A stretch of DNA of 64,000 nt from an uncultured Chloroflexota bacterium (GCA_937901745.1 CALGSZ010000032.1:1-64000), one strand, 5' to 3'; positions 16,561 through 24,757 are shown, counted from the stretch's first letter. The notes: generated by a model not told the origin, from the letters alone. Numbers and translations are program-made.

Positions 16561-16776
16561 CACCAACCCGCGCCGACGCTTCCGGGCGATGGCGCGGGTT
16601 TTCATACCAGGACCGAGCGCGGCTGCTCAGCGAAATGCCGAACCTGGCAGTGGGCACGTCCACTTGGAAATAGCCAGGGTTGGCGCTGAGTGGCCGCGCA
16701 TGACATTCCCAGCTTCCGTGGACGCGGCCCGTTCGCCCTAGTCCGCGGAGCCCCAGCGACACTTGAGGCAAGAGGC

Positions 16777-18036
16777 ATGAGCGCCTTGCCCATCGACATC
16801 GAGGATGTACGCGCGGCGCAGGCGCGGCTGGCTTGTGTCCCGGAGATCCTTCGAACGCCACTCGTGCCGAGCCTGGCCCTTGGGGAACGGCTCGGCTGCC
16901 GCGTCTGGCTGAAGCTCGAAAATCTCCAGCGCATCGGCTCCTACAAGATTCGCGGCGCGTACAACAATATCGCCAGCCTCCCGCCGAACAAGCTCCAGCG
17001 CGGCCTAATCGCCGCCTCCGCCGGTAACCACGCGCAGGGGATCGGATTCGCCGCGCAGAAGCTCGGTGTCGCGCGCAATACCCTCATCTTCGTGCCGCGC
17101 CCGACGCCCGCCACCAAGCTCCGGAACACACGCCGCTGGGGTGTGCGCGTCGTCCGCTATGGCGAAGACTTCAGCGAGGCAAACCACGTCGCCCACGTCA
17201 AAGCCGAGAAGTGGGGGCGCACCTTCGTCGAGCCGTTCGACGATTGGCAGACAATAGCCGGTCAGGGAACTGTCGGCCTGGAGATCCTGTCCGACCTACC
17301 CGATGTCGACGTCATCGTCGTCCCGGTCGGCGGCGGCGGACTTCTCTCCGGCATCGCCGTCGCGGTCGCTGCCTGCCGGCCGCAGACGCGTGTCATCGGC
17401 GTCGAGGCCGAGGGCGCCCCGTGTCTCCTCTACTCCCTGCAGAAAGGCGCCCCGACCGAACTCCCCTTTCGTCCGGCCACCGTTGCCGACGGCATCAACG
17501 TACGTTGTCCGGGGGAAAAGACGTTCGCCGCGATCCGCCACTTCGCCGAGCGTGGCATCGTCGAGATCGTGACGGTCCGCGAGAAGGAGATCGTTCAAGC
17601 CATCGCCGACTTGCTGATCGACGCCAAGACGATGGCCGAAGGGGCCGGCGCGGTCGGTATCGCTGCGCTCGCCGCCGGCAAGGTGCCCGGCCTGAAACCT
17701 AACACCCAGGTCGCCGTCGTCGTCAGCGGCGGCAACATCGATCCCGAGCTGACCTGGCGGATCATGTATGAGAGGACCGTTGCGCATATGTTGGTGATCC
17801 GCGTCTCGATCCCGGACCGGCCCGGTGAGCTGATGCGGCTCCTGGAGCCGATCGCCGCCGCCAACGTCAACATCATTGACGTCGACGTCAATCGCCACGA
17901 CGCGCGTCCCAACCTCGGCCAGCGCGTCGTCGAACTCTGCCTTGCCGTCACCGACGAGCAACAAGCCCGACAGCTCTTCGCCCGGCTGCGTGAGCGGAAT
18001 TACCTCGTGCAGCGGAGCCGCTGGGAGAACGCCTGA
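16777..18036 (+). CDS. ilvA: Threonine ammonia-lyase, catabolic/biosynthetic type with ACT domain
   Basis: 419 residues from ATG 16777 (MSALPIDIEDVRAAQ); a longer frame upstream is not conserved. This PLP enzyme deaminates threonine to 2-oxobutanoate, the first step to isoleucine. The PLP Lys is in RIGSYKIRGAYNN, the phosphate loop is in VPVGGGGLLSGIA, and the SAGNHAQG motif is present. A C-terminal ACT domain (VIRVSIPDRPGELMRLLEP, residues about 330-410) is the regulatory, amino-acid-binding part. Length fits the short single-ACT form. It stands alone; no ilv partners are near. Confidence 0.93.
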   Translation: MSALPIDIEDVRAAQARLACVPEILRTPLVPSLALGERLGCRVWLKLENLQRIGSYKIRGAYNNIASLPPNKLQRGLIAASAGNHAQGIGFAAQKLGVARNTLIFVPRPTPATKLRNTRRWGVRVVRYGEDFSEANHVAHVKAEKWGRTFVEPFDDWQTIAGQGTVGLEILSDLPDVDVIVVPVGGGGLLSGIAVAVAACRPQTRVIGVEAEGAPCLLYSLQKGAPTELPFRPATVADGINVRCPGEKTFAAIRHFAERGIVEIVTVREKEIVQAIADLLIDAKTMAEGAGAVGIAALAAGKVPGLKPNTQVAVVVSGGNIDPELTWRIMYERTVAHMLVIRVSIPDRPGELMRLLEPIAAANVNIIDVDVNRHDARPNLGQRVVELCLAVTDEQQARQLFARLRERNYLVQRSRWENA

Positions 18037-18134
18037 TCCGTACGATTGCGATCTCGCCCGGCCGCCCCTACGATATGGTTGGCGCCCGCCCGCATCCAGT
18101 TGGCCGCTAGCTGGCCACGCGAAAGGGATGTGTT

Positions 18135-18341
18135 ATGTCTGATCCTCCGATTACCGGTCCCGCCTCGGGTGACAGCGAAGAAGAGCCGCTGCCGGCGATC
18201 GCGTTCCGCTATCTGAATGGCGAGATGCCGAACGAAGCGCTGCGCGAAGAGCTCGCCTCGATGACGCCGGAAGAAGAGAAAGCATTTCTGGAGCGGCTCG
18301 AAGAGCTCGCCCGGCAGTATCAGGGTCCCGGCGGACCGTGA
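18135..18341 (+). CDS. Small acidic protein of unknown function
   Basis: 68 residues. GAAAGGG lies about 8 bases before ATG 18135. The protein is rich in Glu/Pro, with the repeated pattern SMTPEEEKAFLERLEELARQ predicting one long amphipathic helix, preceded by FRYLNGEMPNEALREEL. No family is recognised. It lies just downstream of ilvA, on the same strand, about 100 bases away, and may share its transcript. Confidence 0.6.
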   Translation: MSDPPITGPASGDSEEEPLPAIAFRYLNGEMPNEALREELASMTPEEEKAFLERLEELARQYQGPGGP

Positions 18342-18354
18342 GAGTACACGCGCC

Positions 18355-18540
18355 TCAGAACCACAAGTCCGCCGGCAGCGTTTCGTCCACGTCGTCGTCT
18401 TCGTCCGAAATGACGATCGCGTCCTCCTCCGGCGTCAGGCCGGAGATGGCGGCCGTCCGGCGATTGCCAGTGACGGCTGCATCGCTCCTATCCCGCAACG
18501 TCGGCACGACGCGGGGCGAGTTGCAAGCTCCGAGATTCAT
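18355..18540 (-). CDS. Possible small acidic protein
   Basis: 61 residues from ATG 18540 (MNLGACNSPRVVPT); a longer start lies at 18588. The C-terminal third is strongly acidic (EEDAIVISDEDDDVDE) and ends LPADLWF, which looks coding rather than random. There is no clear ribosome-binding site. It converges on the preceding small gene, 13 bases away, and could instead be a chance open frame. Confidence 0.35.
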   Translation of the reverse strand: MNLGACNSPRVVPTLRDRSDAAVTGNRRTAAISGLTPEEDAIVISDEDDDVDETLPADLWF

Positions 18541-18602
18541 GGTGGAAATCCCGCTGGCGGCTCCCCATGGCCGCCTGGATTTGACCATTGCGAGGACTCC
18601 CG

Positions 18603-18965
18603 ATGCGCATCATCCATCAGGATATCGCGGCCGCCGTTCCTGATCGCTCGGAGATCTTCATCGGCAGCGTCCTGCGTCAGAATCTGGTGACGGACGCCGA
18701 CGCCGCCCTGCTGCGCGTTACGTCAATCACGTTCCGTGACGGCGCTCGCAATCGCCTCCATCACCACCTCGTCGATCAAGTTCTGGTCGTGACCCACGGG
18801 AAAGGGATCGTCGCGACGGAGACAGAGACGTATGAAGTCGGTCCTGGCGATGTGATCCTGATTCCGGCCGGTGAGCGCCACTGGCACGGCGCCCAACCCG
18901 GCCACGACTTCACGCACCTCTCGATTCTCACGCCCGGCGCGACGCTGATCGACGAAGAGAGCTAG
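18603..18965 (+). CDS. Single-domain cupin protein
   Basis: 120 residues from ATG 18603, with GAGGA 7-8 bases upstream. The cupin beta-barrel has motif 1 in RNRLHHHLVDQVLVVTHGKG, with three consecutive His as candidate metal ligands plus the second-motif Glu replaced. Motif 2 is GDVILIPAGERHWHGA. These proteins bind a metal ion and act as dioxygenases, isomerases or sensors. No substrate or neighbour hints at which. It is one of several stand-alone small genes in this part of the window. Confidence 0.82.
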   Translation: MRIIHQDIAAAVPDRSEIFIGSVLRQNLVTDADAALLRVTSITFRDGARNRLHHHLVDQVLVVTHGKGIVATETETYEVGPGDVILIPAGERHWHGAQPGHDFTHLSILTPGATLIDEES

Positions 18966-19023
18966 CAGCGCCCAATTTCGGTTGCACTGGTGCCGGCAAG
19001 ACGCGGGTGCGCCCGGCAGCGTC

Positions 19024-19257
19024 TTATTTCTCGTACGCCTCCAGTCCTCGCACGACACCCTGCAAGATCTGCGCGGACTCCGCCATTACGAACCGCAGGC
19101 CATCGAGGTGGCTGAGCACTTCTAGCAGCTCCTCTCCCTCGAACGCCTCGACCGCGTCCGCAAGCTCGCAGCACTCACGCAGCGCGGCGACCAGATTGGC
19201 TCGCGCCCGCGCCGCCCGCGCGAGTCTCCGCTCCCATGCCTCATCCACGGCAGCCAC
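19024..19257 (-). CDS. Small helical protein downstream of an amidase gene
   Basis: 77 residues from GTG 19257 (VAAVDEAWERR), with a second GTG at 19248; GGGAGGGG lies directly before the first. The sequence is helical with alternating Leu and Glu (ANLVAALRECCELADAVEAFEGEELLEVLSHL) and ends YEK. It starts 12 bases after the amidase stop, so it is probably the last gene of that operon. No family is recognised. The longer frame reading further upstream is out-of-frame amidase sequence and was discarded. Confidence 0.55.
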   Translation of the reverse strand: MAAVDEAWERRLARAARARANLVAALRECCELADAVEAFEGEELLEVLSHLDGLRFVMAESAQILQGVVRGLEAYEK

Positions 19258-19268
19258 TCCCCTCCCGG

Positions 19269-20660
19269 TTACGCGCCCGTCACGAGCGGCGGTCGCACCG
19301 GCATCATCGCCCGCTCGAACGCGACGCCGATCCGGCAGACACGCGCCTCGCCGCCCGGTCGTCCAGCGATCTGCAAGCCGACTGGCAGCCCGCGCTCGTC
19401 GAGACCACATGGGACGCTCAGCGCCGGCTGCCCGGTGAGATTGAACGGCATCGTCAACCGGGTATAGGCGAGCCCGACCGGCTCGCGGCTCCCGTCGGGG
19501 TATTCCACGTTCAGATCGTCCGCCGGGACTGCCGTGCCCGGCGTCGCGGGCGTGACGAGCGCGTCCAGCCGGAGCTCGCGGAACAGCTTCGCCACGCTTC
19601 CCTTGATGTAGGTCCGCGCCTGCAGCGCGCGGAGATACGGCTCGACGGGAGCGAGCGCGTTCGCCTCCAGCCGCAACCGCAGCTCTTCGCCGAACAGATC
19701 CGGCGCGGTTCGCAGCCCCTCGAGGTGAATCGGAACCGCCTCGACGCGATTGATGACGAAGCTCGCTGCCCGCGCCGCGCCGGCTTCCGGCCACGGCGCC
19801 TCAATGATCTCCGCGCCAAGCTCTCGCAGGCAGCGAATGCCTTCCTCGACGGCTGCTGCCACGCCGGGCTGGATGCGCTCGAAGAAGTGCGGGCGAGGTA
19901 CGCCGATCCGCAAGCCTCGCAGGCCCTCCTCCAGCTCGGTCGTCGCGGAGGGTCGGCCTGCATCGGCAATGGCGTCGTAAAACAGCGCCGCGTCCTCTAC
20001 CGTGCGTGCAAGCGGACCGACGGTATCGAGCGACCACGCCAGCGGGAAGACGCCTCGTATGTCCACTGAGCCAAACGTCGGCTTCAAGCCAGCGACGCCG
20101 CAAAGCGACGCAGGGATACGGACGCTTCCGCCGGTGTCCGAGCCGAGCGCCGCCAGCGCGGAACCAGCCGCGACAGCAGACGCCGAGCCGCCGGAGGAGC
20201 CGCCCGGAATCCGCTCCGGGTCCCAAGGGTTGCGAGCGGGAGGACTGACAACGCCTGCCGCGAACTCCTGCGTCGTGGTCTTGCCGACGATGACCGCGCC
20301 CGCCGCCCGCAGACGTGCGACCGAAGTCGCGTCCCGCTCCGCCGGCGCCGCGTTCTCCCGCGCTCGCGAGCCGCATCGAGTCGGCACCCCCGCGACATCG
20401 AAGATGTCCTTGACCCCGACCGGGATCCCGTGCAATGGCCCCAGGTCATTGCCGGCGCGGAGCGCGTCGTCCGCAGCCTTTGCCGCCGCCCGCGCCTCAT
20501 CCGCGAGCACCGCAACGTAGGCCGTCAGACGCGGCTCCGTCGCCTCCAGCCGCCGTAGCACCGACTCCAGCAGCTCCACGGCTGACAACTGGCCGGCGCG
20601 AAGGAGCTGGCCGGCCTGCCGCACCGTCAGGTCACACGCCTCAGCCGGCAGCTCGCTCAT
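19269..20660 (-). CDS. Amidase (amidase-signature family)
   Basis: 463 residues from ATG 20660 (MSELPAEACDLT). The amidase-signature active site is complete: Lys84 in GIPVGVKDIFD, cis-Ser155 in GGSSGGSAS, and nucleophile Ser179 in GSDTGGSVRIP. These enzymes hydrolyse amide bonds; GatA is one branch. Here the GatA-specific segment GKTNMDEFAMG is instead GKTTTQEFAAG, so a general amidase is more likely than a true tRNA amidotransferase subunit. GatB is absent. It overlaps the GatC-like gene upstream by 20 bases, which shows the two are translated together. Confidence 0.85.
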   Translation of the reverse strand: MSELPAEACDLTVRQAGQLLRAGQLSAVELLESVLRRLEATEPRLTAYVAVLADEARAAAKAADDALRAGNDLGPLHGIPVGVKDIFDVAGVPTRCGSRARENAAPAERDATSVARLRAAGAVIVGKTTTQEFAAGVVSPPARNPWDPERIPGGSSGGSASAVAAGSALAALGSDTGGSVRIPASLCGVAGLKPTFGSVDIRGVFPLAWSLDTVGPLARTVEDAALFYDAIADAGRPSATTELEEGLRGLRIGVPRPHFFERIQPGVAAAVEEGIRCLRELGAEIIEAPWPEAGAARAASFVINRVEAVPIHLEGLRTAPDLFGEELRLRLEANALAPVEPYLRALQARTYIKGSVAKLFRELRLDALVTPATPGTAVPADDLNVEYPDGSREPVGLAYTRLTMPFNLTGQPALSVPCGLDERGLPVGLQIAGRPGGEARVCRIGVAFERAMMPVRPPLVTGA

Positions 20661-20859
20661 CTTCCCCCTCCTCCGCCGTCCAGCTCGGGTCATACCGCAT
20701 CGCCGGCGGAACCCCATCTAGCGGCAGCGCATCGAGCTCCGCCGCCAGATCCAGCAACTCTTGAAGTCGCGCCGCCACCGCCGCTCGGCGCTCTTCAGGG
20801 ATCTCGATCCGCGCCACCGACGCCAGGGCGCCAATCGTGGTCTCATCGGGTATCGGCAT
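20641..20859 (-). CDS. GatC-like small protein coupled to the amidase
   Basis: 72 residues from ATG 20859, with AGGAG 6-7 bases upstream. A frame continuing far upstream is not coding. The sequence opens TIGALASVARIEIPEERRAA and LQELLDLAAELDALPLDGVPP, resembling GatC, which wraps around GatA and stabilises it. It overlaps the amidase start by 20 bases. It probably plays the GatC-like stabilising role for the adjacent amidase; a role in tRNA-Gln synthesis is unsupported without GatB. Confidence 0.65.
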   Translation of the reverse strand: MPIPDETTIGALASVARIEIPEERRAAVAARLQELLDLAAELDALPLDGVPPAMRYDPSWTAEEGEDERAAG

Positions 20860-20984
20860 GCCTGTCTCCTGCATCAGCGGCGGCGAGAGCGTCGTCTCGC
20901 CGACTCCTGCCGCATCCACTGGCGGCATTGTACGGGTGGCCGCCGACGCCCCGCCGACTCGCCAGATCCTCGCCTCGCGACGCT

Positions 20985-21050
20985 GCCTCGCTAACGAGCG
21001 ACGCGGCAAGCACATTGGCCTCGCTAACGAGCGACGCGGCAAGCACATTG
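20985..21050. repeat. Tandem direct repeat, two 33-base units
   Basis: Two perfect copies of a 33-base unit that begins GCCTCGCTAACGAGCGACG and ends GCACATTG lie head to tail at 20985-21017 and 21018-21050; the next GCC also matches. No gene covers them. They lie 60 bases upstream of a promoter-like pair, so they could be regulator or protein-binding sites, or a recent slippage duplication. The function is unknown. Confidence 0.9.
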
Positions 21051-21110
21051 GCCGCCCTACCGAGACGTATCCACGGTACAAAGCGACACGTACGAACGCG
21101 ACGGAAATAG

Positions 21111-21139
21111 TTGACAGGTGAATTTGTCTCCGGTACCAT
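21111..21139 (+). promoter_or_regulatory. Housekeeping-type promoter upstream of the FCD gene
   Basis: TTGACA at 21111-21116, a 17-base spacer and TACCAT at 21134-21139. This is a close match to the consensus -35 and -10 boxes. The next gene on this strand starts 135 bases later, leaving a long leader that contains a palindrome. It is probably the promoter of the FCD-domain gene. Confidence 0.6.
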
Positions 21140-21161
21140 GCCGGCACACAGGCCATCGGAC

Positions 21162-21175
21162 ATCGGATATCAGAT
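21162..21175. promoter_or_regulatory. Imperfect palindrome, candidate operator
   Basis: ATCGGATATCAGAT is a near-perfect inverted repeat (12 of 14 bases pair across the centre GATATC). It lies about 23 bases downstream of the -10 box, a common place for a GntR/FadR-type operator. The binding protein is not shown by sequence; the linked FCD gene itself lacks a DNA-binding domain. Confidence 0.4.
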
Positions 21176-21273
21176 GACAACCCAGCTGTGCTGAGGCTCC
21201 GGCGACTGAGACCGGAGAAGGGTGTCTTACTCCTTTCGCGCCGGGTAACGATTGAGGGAACAGGAGCGATCCA

Positions 21274-21894
21274 TTGCCCGAGACGTTCCGCGTGGGCATC
21301 GTCGAGATGCGCCCGGGGCGCGGCGCGTTCGTCACCCGCCTCTCGGTGAACGACCTCATGCGCTTGGTTGACGGCGCCGTTCAACTCGAGTTCGGCGCGG
21401 CGCTCCAATTGCATGAGGTGCGCGCGATGATGGAGATCGCGGCGGCGCGACTCGCCGCGACACGGCGATCGGATGACGACCTCGCGGCGATGGCGGCCGC
21501 CATCGCCGAGTACGCGGACGTTGGCGACGATGGCAACCCGGAGATGCTGATCGAGGCCGACCTTCGCCTCCATAAGGCCATCGTCGCGGCGAGCCGCAAC
21601 GACATGCTGGCCCAGCTCTACGAGTCGATTTCCGGTCTGCTCCGGCAACACCGTCGCCAGTACGCGTCGACAACAGAGCGCCAGCTGCGAGAGATCGTCA
21701 TCTCGCAGCACCGCCGCATCCATCGTGCGATCGAGGCGGGCGACTACCGCCAAGCGACGGCGGCCATGCAAGCGCACATGCGCTCAATCTGGCAACAGAT
21801 CGAGCAAACCGCGATCCGGGAAGGGGATTCGTCGCTCGGCGACCAGACCTACCTGCCGATGTACGACGACGAGCCTGAGCCGCCCGCTTCTTGA
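21274..21894 (+). CDS. FCD-domain regulator lacking its helix-turn-helix domain
   Basis: 206 residues from TTG 21274, with AGGAG 8 bases upstream. The C-terminal ligand-binding FCD domain of FadR-family GntR regulators is intact: LHEVRAMMEIAAARLAA, DLRLHKAIVAASRN, and ISQHRRIHRAIEAGD with the His/Asp metal-site pattern. The N-terminal sequence begins directly at the last wing of the winged helix (IVEMRPGRGAFVTRLS). The preceding 50-60 residues containing the recognition helix are absent in all frames back to the promoter. It may be an inactive remnant, or a ligand-binding protein working without DNA contact. The ligand is unknown. Confidence 0.82.
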   Translation: MPETFRVGIVEMRPGRGAFVTRLSVNDLMRLVDGAVQLEFGAALQLHEVRAMMEIAAARLAATRRSDDDLAAMAAAIAEYADVGDDGNPEMLIEADLRLHKAIVAASRNDMLAQLYESISGLLRQHRRQYASTTERQLREIVISQHRRIHRAIEAGDYRQATAAMQAHMRSIWQQIEQTAIREGDSSLGDQTYLPMYDDEPEPPAS

Positions 21895-21896
21895 AG

Positions 21897-22931
21897 CTAC
21901 CCGACCGGAGCCGCCATCGGTCGCATCCTCTGGCGACCTCGAACGGGCATTCGTTCTCTCCGCGGACACCCAACACGTCGCGCGCGCCGTCGCATCGCCT
22001 CCACCTCTCTCCGCACTGCCACCCGTAACGACGCCGGAGCGATCACCTCGACGGCCCGGCCGCGGCTCAAGACCAGCGCGAGCGCGTCTTCCGGTCGCTC
22101 GCTGCGCATTTCCACTCGGTGCCAGCCCGCGGCGTCCGGCGGGCCGATATCCTCGATGCGCGACCAGAAGAGTCCCGACTGCAAATGCGGCAACGCCTCT
22201 GGTCGAGCGCGCAATGTCAGTGGAAAGCGCGGCAGGTTGGCGACCAGATCCCGCTTCGTCTCTTCCCAGTAAGCGGCGAGATCGAAATCTGGAGGCCGGT
22301 CGAATGTCTGATCGGTCAGCGTCACTTGTTGGACGCGAGAGATGCGGTAAGTCCGCGGCTCACCCTCGGTCATCCCGACCAGGTACCAGATGCTCCCCTT
22401 AGCGACCATGCCGAGCGGCGCGACCGTCCGCTCGACCACCGTGCCGTCCGCCCGCCTGTACAGGATGCGGACACACTGATCGCGCCAGACCGCCTCTTGC
22501 AGCGTAGCGAGGTGCTGACCCGGCGACTCCGCGCCACGCCACCCGGAGACATCGACGTGCATGCGCTGCCACACGCGCTCGGCATGGTCGCGTTGCTGCT
22601 TCGGCAGGGCAGCCAGGAGCTTCGTCAGGCCAAGCCGCGCCGATTCAAGCAATCCGAGGTCCGCGAGGAGTCGCGGCGGCGCTCCTAGGAAGAGCGCGCG
22701 CACCTCGGCGTCGTGCAAGCCGGCCGCCTCCGTCCGGTACGACTCCGGCAAGAACCAGCCGCCCCCGGCGCCCCGTTGGGCATAGACGGGCACTCCCGCG
22801 GCGCTTAGCGCCTCGAGGTCACGATGAATTGTCCGCTCGGAGACTTCGAGCCGCCGCGCCAACTCACGAGCCGTCAGCCGACCGTGGGCCTGCAATAGAA
22901 GGAGAATGGCCAGTAACCGATCGGCTCGCAT
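21897..22931 (-). CDS. YafY/WYL-domain transcriptional regulator
   Basis: 344 residues from ATG 22931, with AAGGAGA 7-8 bases upstream; a frame reaching 22997 is not used. An N-terminal winged helix (MRADRLLAILLLLQAHG, then ELARRLEVSERTIHRDLEAL) is followed by a WYL domain (PLGMVAKGSIWYLVGMTEGE, RTYRISRVQQVTLTDQ). WYL domains sense small ligands or single-stranded nucleic acid and control regulator activity. The gene is divergent from a flavin-binding gene, with a perfect palindrome between them, so it probably regulates that gene and itself. Its stop lies 2 bases from the end of the convergent FCD gene. Confidence 0.88.
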   Translation of the reverse strand: MRADRLLAILLLLQAHGRLTARELARRLEVSERTIHRDLEALSAAGVPVYAQRGAGGGWFLPESYRTEAAGLHDAEVRALFLGAPPRLLADLGLLESARLGLTKLLAALPKQQRDHAERVWQRMHVDVSGWRGAESPGQHLATLQEAVWRDQCVRILYRRADGTVVERTVAPLGMVAKGSIWYLVGMTEGEPRTYRISRVQQVTLTDQTFDRPPDFDLAAYWEETKRDLVANLPRFPLTLRARPEALPHLQSGLFWSRIEDIGPPDAAGWHRVEMRSERPEDALALVLSRGRAVEVIAPASLRVAVRREVEAMRRRARRVGCPRRERMPVRGRQRMRPMAAPVG

Positions 22932-22980
22932 TGTCTGTCTCCTTGCATCCGCGGCATCGCTCGCAAAATCACCGGGAAAT

Positions 22981-23019
22981 ATGACACATCGTGTCATGAA
23001 TACTCCCGTAGGATAGCCT
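22981..23019 (+). promoter_or_regulatory. Palindromic operator overlapping the promoter of the flavoprotein gene
   Basis: ATGACAC-ATC-GTGTCAT (22981-22997) is a perfect 7-base inverted repeat with a 3-base centre. The right arm contains GTGTCA (22991-22996), which serves as a -35-like box, followed after 17 bases by TAGCCT (23014-23019). A repressor on the palindrome would block this promoter. The adjacent WYL regulator is the natural candidate. The -10 match is weak. Confidence 0.55.
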
Positions 23020-23068
23020 GGCGCTCTAATTCGGGAGCGGCGCTCGGCGTGTGAAGGAGAATCGGACT

Positions 23069-23596
23069 ATGCCCAGGAATCCATCGGAAATGATCAGCGC
23101 GGCGCCCGTGGCCTCTCGCCCTCATATTGAGGGGTATGGAGTGCCTGAGCATGCGGACGGACTGTTGCCCTGGAGCCACGCGGCCGAGCGGCTAACAAGC
23201 GCTCGCAATTATTGGATCGTGACGGCCGATCAGCGAGGTCAGCCGCACGCGATGCCCGTCTGGGGCGTCTGGATCGGCGATGCGCTCTATTTCAGCACGG
23301 GAACAACCACGCGCACGGCGCGCAATCTTGCAGTCAATCCTCGCGCGGCCGTCCATCTGGAGAGCGGCTCCGATGTCGTGACCATCGAGGGCGCAGCGCG
23401 CTTCGAGCAGCCGATCGATCCGGAAACGGCGAAAGCGATCGACGACGCGATGGCGGAGAAATACGACTTCCGGCCCAGCGCGGATGGCGACTCCCCCGAG
23501 AACGGGATGTTCGTCTTGCGGCCACGCGTCGCCTTCGCCTGGACGCAGTTCCCCGCCGACGCCACGCGTTGGAAGTTCGCTGAACGTTCTGAGTGA
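23069..23596 (+). CDS. Pyridoxamine 5'-phosphate oxidase-fold flavin/F420-binding protein
   Basis: 175 residues from ATG 23069, with AAGGAGA 8 bases upstream. The split beta-barrel has SARNYWIVTADQRGQPHAMPVWGVW, matching the FMN/F420 oxidoreductase family in which small enzymes reduce or bind a flavin-like cofactor. LYFSTGTTTRTARNLAVNPRAAVHLE covers the central strands. The C-terminus ends with a WTQFP strand. The substrate is unknown; family members include F420-dependent reductases and heme-binding proteins. It is divergent from a WYL regulator, suggesting ligand-controlled expression. Confidence 0.85.
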   Translation: MPRNPSEMISAAPVASRPHIEGYGVPEHADGLLPWSHAAERLTSARNYWIVTADQRGQPHAMPVWGVWIGDALYFSTGTTTRTARNLAVNPRAAVHLESGSDVVTIEGAARFEQPIDPETAKAIDDAMAEKYDFRPSADGDSPENGMFVLRPRVAFAWTQFPADATRWKFAERSE

Positions 23597-23677
23597 CAGC
23601 CAGTAGCCAGTTGACGCGCCGCCACGACCAATCAGCATTGGGGCGGCGCGCCAGGAGAGTCCCGTACTCGGCCGGGA

Positions 23678-24757
23678 TCACGAGGTCCGCGTGGCGAACT
23701 CGACCAAGAGGTCCACGCAACCGCGGAGATCGCTCTCATCGACCATTTCGACCGGGGAGTGCGTGTAGCGCGTCGGGTAGGTCAGCAGAGCCGCCGGCGC
23801 GCCACGCCGCACCAGCGCCGCGCCGTCGCTGCCGTAGTTCTGGAACACCGCCGTCTGCACCGGGATGCCCGCCTCCCGCGCGACGCGGACGATCTCGTCC
23901 GTGAGCTTCCGCGAATAGTGCACCGAGGAGTCCTGGTAAACGGCAATTGGGCCAGCGCCGAGGCGGCAGGGGAAATCGCGCCGGTCCGGCCCCGGGATAT
24001 CACCGACTAGGCCGACGTCGACGTTGATGCAGAGATCGACTTCGAGCTCGTCCATCACGCTCTGGGCACCCAGTAGCCCGTTTTCCTCCTGCACGGTCGA
24101 GGCGAGCCAGACCTCGTAGCCAAAGTCGTGGCGCGCGGACAGCGCCTCACCGACGAGCGTCGCGATCGCCAGCGCGGCGCGGTCGTCCATTGCTTTGCCG
24201 ACGATCCGCCCATCGCGCAGGCGGCGCACAGGCGGGTTCCAAATCACGCGGCAACCCGGATGCACGCCGAGCGCCTCCACCTCCTCCCGGCTCCGCGCCC
24301 CGATATCCACGAACCAGTCGTTCCACTCCCAGCGCGCTTCTGGCTTGTCCCGCGCCGTGAAGACATGGCCGCTGGCCGTCGCGAACACCCCCTCGATCGT
24401 GCCTTGCCCCGTCACCACCAGCGCCGGCTGGTTGAGCGGCATGACCCAGCGCGGCGGATAGCCCCGCGTGTCGCCGTAATACGGCCAGAGGTGGAGGAAG
24501 CCTTCCTCATGGATACTTTTCACAACAAAGCAGATTTCGTCGGCGTGGGCCATAATCAACAAACGACGGCCGCTGCCACCGACGCGCGCCAGGACGTTAT
24601 CTACTCGCGTGCGGCGCACCTCAGGACAGAACTCGGCCCAGCGCGCCGCGATCCAATCCTGTACCGCATCCTCGTGACCAGTCGGGCCTGGAAGCTCACA
24701 GAGCGTCTTCACTAGCGCGAAGAGTTCGTCGTCACGGTTCGTCATCGTCTCGCTCAC
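23678..24757 (-). CDS. M42-family aminopeptidase
   Basis: 359 residues. The metal-binding core is complete: His in LIMAHADEICFVVK, Asp in KAMDDRAALAI, the catalytic Glu pair in TVQEENGLLGAQ, Asp in INVDVGLVGDIPG and the final His in YPTRYTHSPVE. M42 enzymes form tetrahedral dodecamers and trim N-terminal residues of peptides in the cytoplasm. The start is GTG 24757 or ATG 24745; AAGGGG fits the GTG poorly and the ATG distantly, so it is uncertain. It stands alone between a flavoprotein and a secreted bicupin. Confidence 0.92.
   Translation of the reverse strand: MSETMTNRDDELFALVKTLCELPGPTGHEDAVQDWIAARWAEFCPEVRRTRVDNVLARVGGSGRRLLIMAHADEICFVVKSIHEEGFLHLWPYYGDTRGYPPRWVMPLNQPALVVTGQGTIEGVFATASGHVFTARDKPEARWEWNDWFVDIGARSREEVEALGVHPGCRVIWNPPVRRLRDGRIVGKAMDDRAALAIATLVGEALSARHDFGYEVWLASTVQEENGLLGAQSVMDELEVDLCINVDVGLVGDIPGPDRRDFPCRLGAGPIAVYQDSSVHYSRKLTDEIVRVAREAGIPVQTAVFQNYGSDGAALVRRGAPAALLTYPTRYTHSPVEMVDESDLRGCVDLLVEFATRTS

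Noticed and set aside
14857..16605. 582-residue frame antisense to the MBL-Rieske gene
   Set aside because: It is the mirror of a well-supported gene, with Leu/Val/Arg/Asp-rich composition typical of antisense frames in high-GC DNA.
20860..21777. Upstream extension of the GatC-like frame to 378 residues
   Set aside because: The extra sequence covers the repeat, the promoter and the FCD gene on the other strand, and is not coding in character.
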